Below are positions 43,201 through 56,600 of a stretch of 64,000 bases of DNA, in pieces. Position numbers and translations under genes: made by a program. The notes beneath the pieces were generated by a model. That model saw only the letters and a list, made by a program, of their open reading frames with translations, was not told the origin of the DNA and did not search any database. This stretch comes from Heterobilharzia americana (taxonomy: Eukaryota > Platyhelminthes > Trematoda > Strigeidida > Schistosomatidae), in the NCBI GenBank assembly GCA_944470555.2, contig OX104130.1:55895491-55959490 (forward strand), in the 5' to 3' direction. Each line of letters opens with the position of its first letter. Positions within the stretch are counted from its first letter, which is position 1.

Positions 43201-44567
43201 GTCACTTAGTTATATCCATAAACTGATTCGGTCACTTCACTATCCTTACCTCTGACTTGACTGATCCCACAAAAGTCACAAAACATTGACAGTCATGTTA
43301 AAATTCAGCGTGTGAAAGTTCATTCTATTTCTACAGGACCAAACGTCTAAATCTTTATACAGCTATGTGTGTACTTTGGTGAAAAGTCCAAATAGCAATC
43401 ATACAGATATTAATCAGTCCTCGGTTTTCATTACTTTTGTACTTGACATCAAGGTGTTCTGAAAACCAATTTGAGATGGTTTTCTCTTTTTATCATGTGA
43501 GTCACACTACGACAAAGCATATTACTTTGACCAACGTTTGCTTGTGATCATCTGTATAGATAATTCTGAACTAAATTCCAATTACCGAACACAAGTTTCA
43601 TGCACATATTATCGCTTATCTTAGAAATGATTCAGTTAAAGTGAGAACAACCCGGAAGTATTATTTTAACACAATAAAGTCATCAGATCGTTACGTTTTC
43701 ACACCAGCGTGAATAAATAAGATTAATGGAACGAAAACTGATGGTTTATATTATCGAATTTCAAAACTTCTCTCCACTAGAATATTATCAGTCAGTATGT
43801 TTCGATGACAATTCATAGAAGAGGCTGAGTAACGTAATTTAAAATCTATGGTGCAATTTTAAATACATTTTATTTGTAACTAGGTGTTGCATAGTCAGTT
43901 TGTTTGGTGGTTGATTAACCTGTTGGCAAGTTATTCACTGTTTATAAAGTAAATCGCTTGGTACATATAACTGACTGAAGTAGGTTTGTGTGTAATTAGT
44001 GATTAGAAATATCAGTCGATGATATGACAGTGATCCATGATCTTACTAACTGTTGCTATAAATTTGTTAAGTAGTATAAGTTCCCATGAGATTTCAAATG
44101 ATTAGTAGTTGGAAATCCTCGGGATTGCGATCCAAAAAACCCTCAGCAACGGCTCAGTTTCTCTTACTCTTTTCATCATAGGTATACATATTCCTATTTG
44201 AACTGCAGATTTATCCAACTGATAAACTTCATGTAAATGTACCCAAGCTTAATATTATATTTCGCTATAAAACTTCCCAGATTCACATAAGAAGCCCGAA
44301 ATCCCTGAAAACCTTCAATCGCGTTGCTTCGAAGTTTCCAGAATAGACATTTGAACCTAAATGTATGTGTCAGACTAGTTGAAGAGGCAAAATTAACAGG
44401 ATACGTTATTCGGGAAAGACCCAGAAATAGACAGGGCTACTGTAAATAAATGTAACTGGCTGTTCTGATGTGGAAATACGCCTTCTGTTATCTTACCGCT
44501 CTTCCTATCTGTCGAGGAACTGGGTGACCATTTAAGGGTGAAATCTGAAGGCTAGAGTGTCCACTCT

Positions 44568-44605
<38 letters not shown>

Positions 44606-47600
44606 TTACCTATTCGAATTTGTAATTAGTCAGCACATTACAGCCTAATACGAAGAGATGTTTTTTCGAAACAATATGTCTTATGTCATCGTCTTAATTT
44701 GTGGTGAAACTCGCCCGCCTTACTATGGCTTGGCCCTTATTTCTATCTTGTAATGTACTGAATGAGTGAATGTCAGTAAAAACGTAGAAGCATAATAATG
44801 AGATATTGATAGCTATGTGATTGTTTTTACATGATTATGAGTGGTAATTTATGCTGGAAATGTAATAATGTTATACTACTGCGTGCCAAATCAGATAAAC
44901 AAATCTGGTACGGAATCGTACTCTATCACAGTGCTCAAGTTTATCACTTGTATTGAATATCACAAAACACTAGAAACTGAAAAAGCTGTAGTACACTTGG
45001 GGATTGTTTCATATGATTAGCTTATTATTACTAAAAAGTGAATAATGCAACTTGACAGACACCACCATAAAAAACCTTCATGTTAACCATCATTAGATTT
45101 TGGATGAATCAAAAGGTTCATTTATGATGGCATTCTACTGTGAAAAATGATTTACTTTTTAAAGTAATAGTAAACGCAAAATTACCAGATGAATAAAACT
45201 GTTATTGTACAATATTGCCGTTGCAGAAATGTAAAAACTCACAGCCAGTTGACAAGTCGTAACTGAACAAGAATTATGGTTCACCCGTAAAAATGTCAGT
45301 TGACTTTAAATTTTCGGTAACCTCTTAGGAAAGTAGTTCAGTAACATGAATATCCCTCAACTCAAACCACTATATCTTTGTTTATATTTCTTGTGTATTT
45401 TCGTAGTGATTTTTGACATCCCATAGATATACTGTAGATATAGGTAGTACATTCAAGAAAAAGGATATTCAGCGTCAGTCTGTACTTAATATTTTCCATT
45501 TCATGAACCAGTACTATCTTTTTGTTTGCTAGCATAATGTTTAATCAAGCAGTAAATTTATAATGCTTTCAGTGAAACTGTTTAGATGCTGCACTGATTT
45601 ACTTCCTAATTTACTAACTCTTATTTCCGTTGAAGACTCACGTACACATTAGACATCTAGTTAAGTGTTTTCAGTTCAAATCACCACTGATGCACTTGAT
45701 AATGTAGTCACTTTCATTGGTTTAAATACCTCGACAGTATTACTTTCTCATTGACATTCATGTCACATTCGTACGTTAGTTATTAGGAGTGTATGTTTCA
45801 GTATCAGATCAAAATCTGACCTAACTTTAACGTGCATCTGAAATGCAACTTTGATTCCTTAATTTCACACTTCATTCTTTTACGTATCTTCCAAAGCACC
45901 ACCTGTATGCGTCAAAAGGTGTCTTTTTATTTAAATTTAGCATCGTCCAGAATATGCTGGATTCTGACCTTCAACTTTATCTTTATTGTAGTGATCGGAT
46001 GTGGTATCAAGTTCTAGATTAGCAGAAGTTTTCAGAGTTGACTATCCAAATGGTAAACTATGCAACTAATAGGGAAACAGAACTCACAGGCACATTAAAT
46101 AAATAAATATTAAAACCATATATTTAGGTACCTTTGCTTCATGATGACTGCTATCCTGCTCACTACAGTATGAATACAGTGGACGATTGAACTTGTTGTT
46201 TATCAAAAAAGATTTTGATAGTAAAACTGTTGTTTCAGTAAATTCAGGTTGCTGACAATAGCTAAATAGATACGAGAAATAAAAAGGATCATGGAAGAAG
46301 TAGAGTTATTAGAAGAGAAAGACGGAATAAACAGAGTAAACAGGATGGCTGATGTTGTTCAGGCTGAGAATGATTCAAAGTCACCTACAACAAGATCAAT
46401 GATTTACTTGAAGTAGAAACTAAGTATTAGAGAGATACCACGCAATTAGTTTTTCGCCACTGACATTCTGCTTAGTTGGGATGTTGACTTCAGTCAAGTT
46501 GTTGATCCTACCTATACTCAACTCAATCCTTAAGGACATCATTCACAACTCTAGTATTCTCTGGCTGTCAGGTTGATCGATGCAATTTATAATACCTTTA
46601 AAAACATGATTAACACCAACGTTGCGTCTATGACTTGGTAACAACAGCTGAAAGGCATGAAAATTAAAACTAGGGACTACTATCAAATCTTTCCAACCGT
46701 TCAGCAGTAGGTGTCCATGCGTGTAACAAATTTTTTTTAAACCGTGGCATATCTTCACTTAACCTTCAACTGGATTAGAAAATCTTTTGAGGTTTCCAAT
46801 TTATCCACTCTCCCATTGAATATATTTAACTACACATTGCTGTAAATTATGATGATTTAAAGAAAAAAACTGAATCCTGAAAATAATATTATTATTCACC
46901 ACTTTAAACGCTTTCTACGCTTAATTTATTACTTATCTGAGTCCGTGAGCATGGTTTCAACTTCAAGTTCATAGCGATTTATGAATCTTCTAGAAGGCAA
47001 GTAAAGCTGTTGCTTAAAAATTTCTCAGAGTGGTAGTCACTGCTCGCATGATACTACTGAAGCTCAGGTCCTTTAATAAAAAACTGAAAATATATTCAAT
47101 GTCCGTTAGTTTCAAAGTTGAAAATTTTGTGACGACACTATCAGGCGTCCTACAACTCTCTTTAATCCATAGAATATGAATTTCTATTAACAATTTGAGC
47201 TATTCAACTTTTAAAAACTTACAAACATCTAGCAGTTTGAGAATGTTGATATTTTAGAAAAACATTTTTAACTTAAACAGAACTTAGATAAATATAATAT
47301 TTCGGATAATTTTGTTCACCCTAAGTTTTAATTAACGAATTCAATATTTGAAATGCACCCTTGTGATATCTAATTAAACGAAACAACCTCATTGTCGTTT
47401 TCTTTTATTCGAATTTAGATTGATGATTCGTGTTTAGTCTTAAAAAATGAAATTTTATTCCAATTTCAAGTTTTTAACGATCACTTCCAAATCAATACAT
47501 ATGAACCATTATCCAATAATTCATCTGATATTTACCAATTACAGACCCAAGTTACATTAATTAGACCAGAATTTAAAATATACCCTATCGATATATTAGA

Positions 47601-50600
47601 CTTTGGTATTGTTCTAATTGGACGAGTGAAAAAAATGGAAATCAAAATCAAAAATTCAACGCAAACTCCAACCTTTTGGTCATTGAAAAAATGTAAGAAA
47701 ATTGATAAATTGTATGCTTTTTCCTACTAATCGATAAAAAATTTGTTAACAGAACATGATAAGGTAGACTAATGGAATGAAATAACCCTATCTCTGAATT
47801 TTTGTAACACTTATCTTCCACCTACACTAGTGGAAGGAATTTTAACCTTGACAGAACTTAGGACCAATTAAAATCCAGCAGGCTATTCAAGATCATTTCT
47901 ATCAAACGTATGGTTGTTATAAAGTTTTCGCTAAATTATTCTATGCTACAATGATTCAAACGAACTCCATTAGTTAACCAAGCCAATTGTATCGGGCATA
48001 TATTTCAAGTACTCTGCAGTCTAGATGAGTTTAGGGAAAACTGTGTAGAAGAGGTTGTGAGAGAAACAAAGAATTTGTCTAATATTATAAGAAGTATCTG
48101 GAAATTAACAAAATAAAAGCCACCTTAGATGCCTTTACTGCTGAACAAGAATTTTGTTATTAAGGAATTTTAAAGTGACACAAAACTTCTACACATCAGT
48201 CAAAAGGTATATCTTTCTGTCTAAGTTAAGTATCATCCAAAATATACTGAATTTTAATCTTCAAACTTGTCTTTATGTGAAACTATGGAATTAGTATCAA
48301 CATTTAGACCATCAGAAGTTTGCAAAGTTAACTATCCAAATGGTAAGGTATGGAATTAATAATGAAAAAGAACTCACAGGCATATTAAATAAATAGATAA
48401 AAAAAGCTGGTTCAAATTGTTTATTATCTCTTCATGATACTCCAGTATAAGTACAGTGCACTTGTTTAAGTGATGCTGTGTTTGCTGACTGTAAATATCA
48501 GTTGTATATAAAAGTGTTGACTATTTGGTTAGACTTCTCAAGGTATTAGTAAATAACGCAACCATATCGTAAGTAATACGATTCACAACTGATCACAATT
48601 AAGCACACATATCCACACTTCACAACTGGAAAACCTTTACCAATAATTTCAGTCAATGAAACCATGGTCAGCTCGGTTAATCTCATCAACTATCTTTATT
48701 TGTTCGTCTTCCTTCCCTTCATGTCACTTTTAGTTACTTTAGTGAATCTCTCTATCTGTGTTGTTTCAGTGTGTTGCAGGTTGGACTAATGTAATTTTTA
48801 AACTAAGTTCAAGGTTATCCTATTATATTATATTCCAATTATTTGTCCCTTGGGTTCCTAGTGGAACATAAGACTTCAGTAGTACGTCTCCATTCCACTC
48901 TCTTCTCTGCAGTCTTTTCAACCTGGCTCCACGACAGCCATGAAGCTCTCATTTCTTCATCACCTGATCTCCTCCATGTCACCCTTGGACGCCCAACTCG
49001 CTGTTTCCCATCTAGGTTCCATTCGAGGGTCTGGTACGTGATGTCCTCGAATGATCTCAGTGCATGTCCAATCCATCTACACTTCCTTCTGCATATTTGT
49101 TGAGTGATAAGTTCTTGGTTGGTTCGTTGCCAACCGGTGTTCCTTGTTGCTTATTTTTATTATTCTGGCTATCTGATCTTCAGTAATGAGCCAGCGTAGG
49201 CGGCAGTTGTTGATGAATGTCTGTAGTTTGTTGGAAATCCCTTTCGTAACGCGCCACGTTTCTGAACCATACAGAAGCACAGACTTGATGTTGGTGTTGA
49301 AAATTCGGATCTTGTTCTTTATGCTGGTTGCAGTAGATCCCACACTGATTTCAGGTTAATGAACGCCTGTCTTGCTTTTCCGATCCTGGCTGGCTTTGAC
49401 GTCCTCGTCTGTGCCGCCTGTAGTTGAAAGCGCGCTGCCTAGATAGATGGAGGCTACTTCCATTAAGTTTCTCCTGTCAATGGTTATTGGTGTTTGTTGT
49501 TGATGCTGTTGTTGGTTGGGTATCTTCATCACCCATGTCTTCTCTATATTCACTTGAAGTCCCGTCTTCGCTGCCACTTCTGTCAACTTGTTGGTTTTCG
49601 CCTATAGATCTTCAAGTTCGTGTGCCACATTAGACACCAGTCATCGACGAAATCCAAATCATCTAGGATCTTTTCCCCAGTCCAGCGTATCCCTTGTTTC
49701 ACTCCTGTCTTTACTTCAAAAGCATCACTGAGCTTCCCATTTTGGATTGCTTGGCCGGCATGTGGCGTCTTCATATAGTTATTGTGTGAGATGATAAAGG
49801 TTTGTGGCATGCCGTAATGTTGAAGCAGCTGCCTGCCAAATTACTTGTCGGTCGACGTTGTCAAAGGCCTTTTCGAAATCGATGAAGTTGAGGTCGAGAG
49901 TTGACTGCCATTCTATACTCTGTTCTATGATGATGAGAAGTGTTGCATTTGGTCCGCACATGATTCGTACCTCCTGAAGACAGCCAGCCAGCCTGTTCTG
50001 GTCGTAGTTCTGAATGCAGTGCATCCTTTAGTCTCTCCAGGATGATGTGGCATAATATTTTGCTTGCTTGGGGTGGACAGGAGCATGATCCTGCGCCACT
50101 TCTTACAAAGACTTAGGTCGCCCTTCTTCGAGAGTTTGACAAGGTAGCCCTTCTTCCAATCACCAAGTGTCTTTTCCTTCTTTAAGATCTTCTGCAATAG
50201 TGGTGTGAGCATGTCGGCTGTTGTCTCTGCGTCTGTTTTCAATGCTGCTGGCGGGATTCCATCTGGTCCTGCTGCTTTCCTGCATTTCAGTAGCTTTATG
50301 GCGTTCAGGAATTCACTTCAGCTTCCGTCCTTGGGCTTGTGTTCATTGGTAGTTCTGTGGCCGGGCTGCTGGTGGTATTTCTGGAGGACTTGCAGGTGAT
50401 GGTCGATTTAAGAGCTTCCTGAAGTGGTCGGCTCATCGTTTTCTTTGTTTCCCCTCTTTGGTAATTAAATTTCCTTCATCATCTTTTATTGGTTCCATCT
50501 GTGTTGATCTCTTCCCAGATAGCAACCTGGTTATTTGATACAATGTTGTCAGGCCTCTTCTACCAGCCTGTAGCCTGTTCTGCTTCACTTGCCAGTGTCG

Positions 50601-53600
50601 TGGGGTGTCTTTTATCTTTCCACCCACTCTTCTTCACTTCTTTGTCTAGTGTAGTGTTTTATACGTTGTACTCAGTTCCTCTACTCGTCATTCATCCTTG
50701 TACTGGTTTGTCTTCTGCTTCACCATCCTCCTCTCCCTGCTCTATCAGCTTTCATGTATCCATCGAGATCCATTCTTTATCTTCCTTCCTCTTCCTTCCT
50801 AATATGGTTATGCAGGTTTCCTTCCACATCGCCTTCAAAGACTTCCAGTGCTTATCCACACAGGTTTCTTCAGGGATGCTGCTCGATATCTTCCATTTTG
50901 TCTTGATGGCTGATGTGAAGATTTTCTTTGTAGTTTTGTCCTTCAGTATCTGGGTGTTGAACTTGAACTGTGGTCTACCACCAACAACTCTAAAGTCTTT
51001 CAACTTGATTTTTTAAGTAGGTTCCTCGCACCAGATGGTGAGTGGTCTCAACCTCAGCCTGCTCCTCTTCTTGATCTTGTGTCCAGTAGGCTGCGTCTTC
51101 ACTCTCTTCACATTGAAGTGAAGTCAATCTGATTTCTAGTGTGTCTGGTGCCTGGTGAAATCCATATCACTGCCTTGTGAATATTTTTGTGTTTGTACAC
51201 CCTACCTCCAATCACCAAATTGTTGAATGCGCAGAATTTTGCAAACAGTTCTCCATTCTCGTTCATTTCATTGAGCACTTCTTGACCCCTGATGTGTTCT
51301 TTTCCAGTGTTGTCCGCTCCCAGTTTGGCATTTATCATGAGAAAAGACAATCGGCCAACTGGCTTCCTGGAGGCTTTCACCAACCGGTGTATTTTCTCCT
51401 CTCTGATTCCAGAGAGGAATAGGTTTATTTTTATTTTTTGTGCTTTGAAGTTTCTTTAGCGATTGGATTGGTTTTATGCGGTAGGGTTGCTAGCTGTATG
51501 TCCAACCTTCCTCTTTATCCAGGCCTAGGATGGGCTAGTAACTAGTAAACTAGTTAACTAGACGAGGTTAAGTGACCTGATAGGTTACCTACTATGTAGA
51601 ACACTTTTTGGTTAATATTCTGTTTTCCCAACATCGCGGTATGAAATGTTTATTTAAATTTTTCAACGTCGATGCGGATCTGAAACTTTAGGTGATCTAC
51701 ACTAATCGTCTCAAATGGCTCACATGCCTTAAAGAACACTTTTCTATTCAGCATATTTTTAATTTTCTTGCCAGTTTGTTAGTTTCTTATCATTACTGAT
51801 AGTGTCTGCTTAAATTCCTCACTTCTCTTCCAATTTGATTGTAATTTCGTTGAATTGTTGATGGAATGATACACATTTACACCAGATCTGTCTGTGTTCG
51901 CATTTTTATCTGCCTTCAAGTGTGATAAATTTTTTTTATTTAGCTTCAGCTTTAATCGATCACTCAATGTTCCATCTACGCAATCACCTGACAATACAAG
52001 GAAATCATCATACCGCTAATCATATGAGAAAATAGATCTCAGTAACTAATGTCATTCTGTTGAAATGCTTGGAATTTCTATATTTCTCAACACAAAAAGA
52101 TTGTCTCAAAAAAAGTTAATAAACTTAAATGGCATTCTTTCATAAGAACTAGTCAAACATTTTCAATCAAAACTCTTCTGACTGGCACAAACTAGAAAAC
52201 ACTAGATGATAATATATGTCTCGATCTATGAACTGTCAGTAATATGTATTTGCAGTGATGGAACAATTTGTCTGTTGGAAAACAGTGATTTGAAGTAGAA
52301 ACTGCTAATGCACTTAACCGGTTCAAGTTAGTATATATGTTGAATCTGAGTCATTAGAAAGCCTTACATCTTAGCTTCACATTTGCTGGCATCATTTAGC
52401 GCTGAACTTATGAATTTTCTAGTAAGCAACCCAGGCTCTCAGAAACCCACTATACAACTTGACTACATAAACGGATTGGTTACCAAATGGTAACTCATGC
52501 TGTCGTCAAGCGCTGTGCTTAATCGGCCTTGCAATATGACCATCAAGATCAAAGTTATTAACCCCCATTTCTACTACCTTAATATTTCTACTAGCAGGAC
52601 TATGGTTACGTAAAACAATATGGACTGAGGTTCTAATCAGATTCTATTAACTAGTATTTTCACCTAGTAGCGGTCATAATCGTTAATCTGAAGACTATCG
52701 AATGAATAAAGGATTGTTCCGAAAGATATTTTCAATACAATGAATTCTTCAACGATCTCTGTCAGTCATCACAACACAAAAAATGACAAGTAAATCAGTG
52801 AATTTTTGATTAAATCTGTCCACCAATGGATAATTGCGTCTTAAGTGAATAACATTCCCTCTGGGTTTTAAAGATGTGTTACCGCTGGATAACTCACATA
52901 TCTGAAGATTTGTGAATAACTGTCGACTACAGATAGACAAGAAGCCATATAATTTTCAAACAAAATACCGAAACTTAGAAAATATGAGTGGAAGAAACTA
53001 AAGGAATGTTAATCTTTTCGATCTTGTCATCAATAAGACAGAAAGATGTAGTAAAGAAGAATCTCTCATTAAAGTGCATCGGTTCAAACTGCCTCACTTT
53101 TAAATGCCGTAAATAGTGTGCAGTAACAGAAAAAAAGTGATCACTAAATGAAATAAAAAGAATATAGGCCTAAAGTGAACAAGTTAATGGAGATGTAATG
53201 GATAATAAGGCGATCCATCAGTATGTTTCTAAACGACATCACCCAGAAATTGATTCTTAGCATTTTAAGAAATTTACCTAACAATACTTGATTTGCCTTC
53301 ATAAACTTCTGTACTGATTTTAATAAAACGCTGTATGCTTAAAACAGTATATAATTTATAGATACACGAAAAACCCACTAGACTACATGACATGATACCA
53401 ATGCAGTGTATTTTATGTTACTTTATTGATATTAATATCAGTTTGATTCTGTTGACATAGGTTGAACGCTAGTTGACACTCATCAGGAAGATGTATGTAC
53501 CGGTAGTTTCAACAAGACTGACATATGCTTAGAGATTCAGAATAGTTTCATTCAGATACATAAGCACAGATTTATCTATTTCTCAACTATCTATATGTAA

Positions 53601-56600
53601 GACTAGATTGTTTACACTAATGTTTTGCCTAAGATTTATGAAGTTCACATGTTACAAACTGACAAAATTTAATTGATCTATTTTCCGATTAGTCGGTGCA
53701 ATAATGAATATTCTGATTTTGTATAAATCACCTTTCCTAATCGATAAAACTCTGTAGGTAATCAGTCTAATGGATCTAATGAACAAGATAATGGTGACGA
53801 CGTATTCTCTACAACAAAAACCTCAGGATTTCTGGACTCCATATCACATGATGGTAGACAATATTTGGAAATGATAACTGTCGAGTTTAAACCCAGGTAA
53901 CTGTTAATTATATACATTTACACCTGACTACAACATATTACCTTCCTACCGACTTAAATATTTGCTGCGTATAGAAGAAGAAAGGTGAGAAAAAAAATAA
54001 CTATAAAAAGATGGCCATTCCAAAACAGAGCCTGACGAAACGGAACACAGCAATAACTGAGTGAACAGTTCATTAGTTGAACACGTTATATTGTTAGTAG
54101 TTTTATAGGCCAAACAACTTCTGTCACCTACCACCACATCATGCTTACTTCTAAGTAACATTCGAATAAAGATGAGTGGTCTCACTACTTCTGTTTATCT
54201 ATATAATATGTCAATATATTGTAAATGCTGAATCCCATTAACCCCCATCCTTGTATACAACATCTAAGTAATTCTTTCAAATGTTAGTGCATTTTGTAAA
54301 GACCAAAATTTCAAAACCTAATGACCACCTAAACTGTCTTTAAAGTAGTATTTCATGAGGTTAGGTCCACTCCTCACTTCACTTAACCGTGCATAAGCAC
54401 ATCGCATAGTTTATATCTCCCCTTTACAAATTAGGTTTTCAACTTTTAGAAAATAGTCCTTTATAATAAAAACATGGTGCGTAAATATTTAACCATTCAT
54501 TCAGTTGGGCTTCATGGACAGTCACTATTGGAGTCTAGTGAGTTAGTTAGTAACAATGATTCGAGCAGTTGTAAATTTGGCCAACTCAGTCGAATGTAGA
54601 CTCTGGCAGCGAACCAAACCAAGAACACATCATCCAACAAATATGCAGAAGAAAGTGGAGATGGACTAGATTAGACATACACTGAGGAAACCGATTGGGG
54701 ACATCATGTATCAGACCCTCGAGTGGAACCTAGATGGGGAACAGCGAGTTGGGCGTCCAAGGGTGACATGGAGGAGATCGTGTGAAGAAGAAATGAGAGC
54801 TTCATGGCTGTCGTGGAGCCAGGTTGAAAAGACTGCAGAGAAAAGAGTGGGATGGAGACGTGCTACTGAAGCCCTATGTTTCAATAGGAACCCAAGGGAC
54901 AAATAATAATCATAAGTCGACTGCTCGGCATGATATATATATATATATATAATATATTATACCCCTTACAACATTTCGAATAGTGTTAGTCTAACAATTT
55001 AAATTGTTTAAAGGATATTAATAGTCAGTAATATTCAACACTGTTAGTTAAAATATTGAAAAGAAAGATTATTTGACATTAAAAAGTTGACAAGTGAATT
55101 CTGTTTTTACACTTTTTCCCTCACATAATATGAGCGCTAGATAAGGAATAGTCAGATTTTTGTATTTAGCTACACGAGCGCACAGTCTTATGTAATTTCT
55201 TCTTGTCCTCCCTGGGGGAGATACAAAGAGAAAACTGAATAAAGTAGATGCTCTGTGTCAGTTAAAATTATTGTTGCTAGTTTCCTACCATAAATTAAAC
55301 ATCTGTCAACTACAGCGTTATTCAGTTGAGCCAGAGGCATAACACTTACCATTCCGACAGTTTTCAAAATCCTACGCAATATAACGTAGTCCTTTTTCAG
55401 TAGACCAGGAAAGATCAACGGGGGAAAATGAAGAAGAGTAGGTAAAATCCAAGAATCAATAAATTATAACAGAAGAGGTTAAGTTATACCAGAGAGCCGC
55501 AGTTCTGTTGTGCGACATATTAGACGAAAGATTTCTTTAGAAGTCAACAAGATATGAGACGACCAACAAAGATCACAAGCAAAATTTAATCTGAAACAGT
55601 TAACACTTGGTTTACCTTTTTCAGGAATACTATCAATGCAACAGGTGCCATGGGACTTAATCAGTTCACACAAATCTTCTTTATGCCTAAAACTAAAATT
55701 AATAGTCTGACATTTAGAACAGTTTAGCCTGCGACCGTTTGAGACAGACCATTGGTTAGTTACAGACAAGAATCCGTTTAATTCAGATCAATTTAAGTAA
55801 GAGTTAAGGGGAATAGAAACAGATAGGTCAGCAACATACCTAATAAAATTAGTCTTAACAGAATAAGGTAAATCATGAAAAAAAAGGAGAATTGAAACAA
55901 AAAACACTATACCTTGAGGCACACCGGCTTCATTCAGCAATCGAGTTGAGCGTATCCCTCTACAGCTAGTATACTGTCTCCTTCCAGAAAAATAAGAATA
56001 CAAACACTTTGTAACTTATGGTTCACCATGAGCTATGGTAAGCTAATTTAACAAGGGTCTGCAAACAGACTCAAAGCTGATAGGTAATCCAAAAAGGCAC
56101 AACTGACATACTTAACACCTTTGGCGAAACTGGAAACAATATTATGATGCAAAACAGTGGCAGCATCTAAAGTACTTCCCCTGTGTTTTTAAAAACTGTT
56201 TTAGATCTCTGAAAACCACCAATTAAGGCTCAATTAAAAGGAGAAGTAATTTCTCCATTGTCTTCATAAAAGGGGAAGTTACAGCAATGGGTTGAAACCT
56301 AACATCTGATCCGAAAGGTGACATAGGTACAGATACAATTTCGATCTCCTTCCAAGCAGCGGGTATTGTGTTTTTAGAAAACGATGCATTGAAGATATCT
56401 GTAAGAGGATGACATTAAACACCTGCACATTTTTCAAATATAATACTCGAAACACCGTCAAGACCTAGGCTTTGCGATTCATTCAAGAATTTAAGACATT
56501 TAAATACGTTATTTGTATTAAAACCAGGAAACCGGCTATCCCTTTGTCTGTGAACACCAGGAAGGATGAAATCAGCTGGCTGACGTATAAATGACTTGTT

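Larger units (their letters stand above)
39488..47418. other. Intron 7 of the ASH-protein gene
   Basis: Contains tRNA-like SINEs (39571-39735; 41590-41770), traces of the hammerhead SINE (about 42430-42480, minus) and perhaps of the second RT family (about 42490-42840), an AT microsatellite, a solitary PLE terminal arm (44816-44945) and one half of a diverged direct repeat (45911-46190). The rest, including 39.8-41.5, 42.9-44.5 and 46.2-47.4 kb, shows no recognised feature. Confidence 0.55.
47693..53757. other. Intron 8 of the ASH-protein gene
   Basis: Contains copy B of the diverged repeat and the internally deleted RTE (48842-51568). From 51.6 to 53.75 kb there is only AT-rich sequence with no recognised feature. 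Confidence 0.55.

Noticed and set aside
50489..51016. Long + strand frame of 175 codons
   Set aside because: Antisense shadow of the second RTE copy's linker region; the same frame occurs opposite the first copy.
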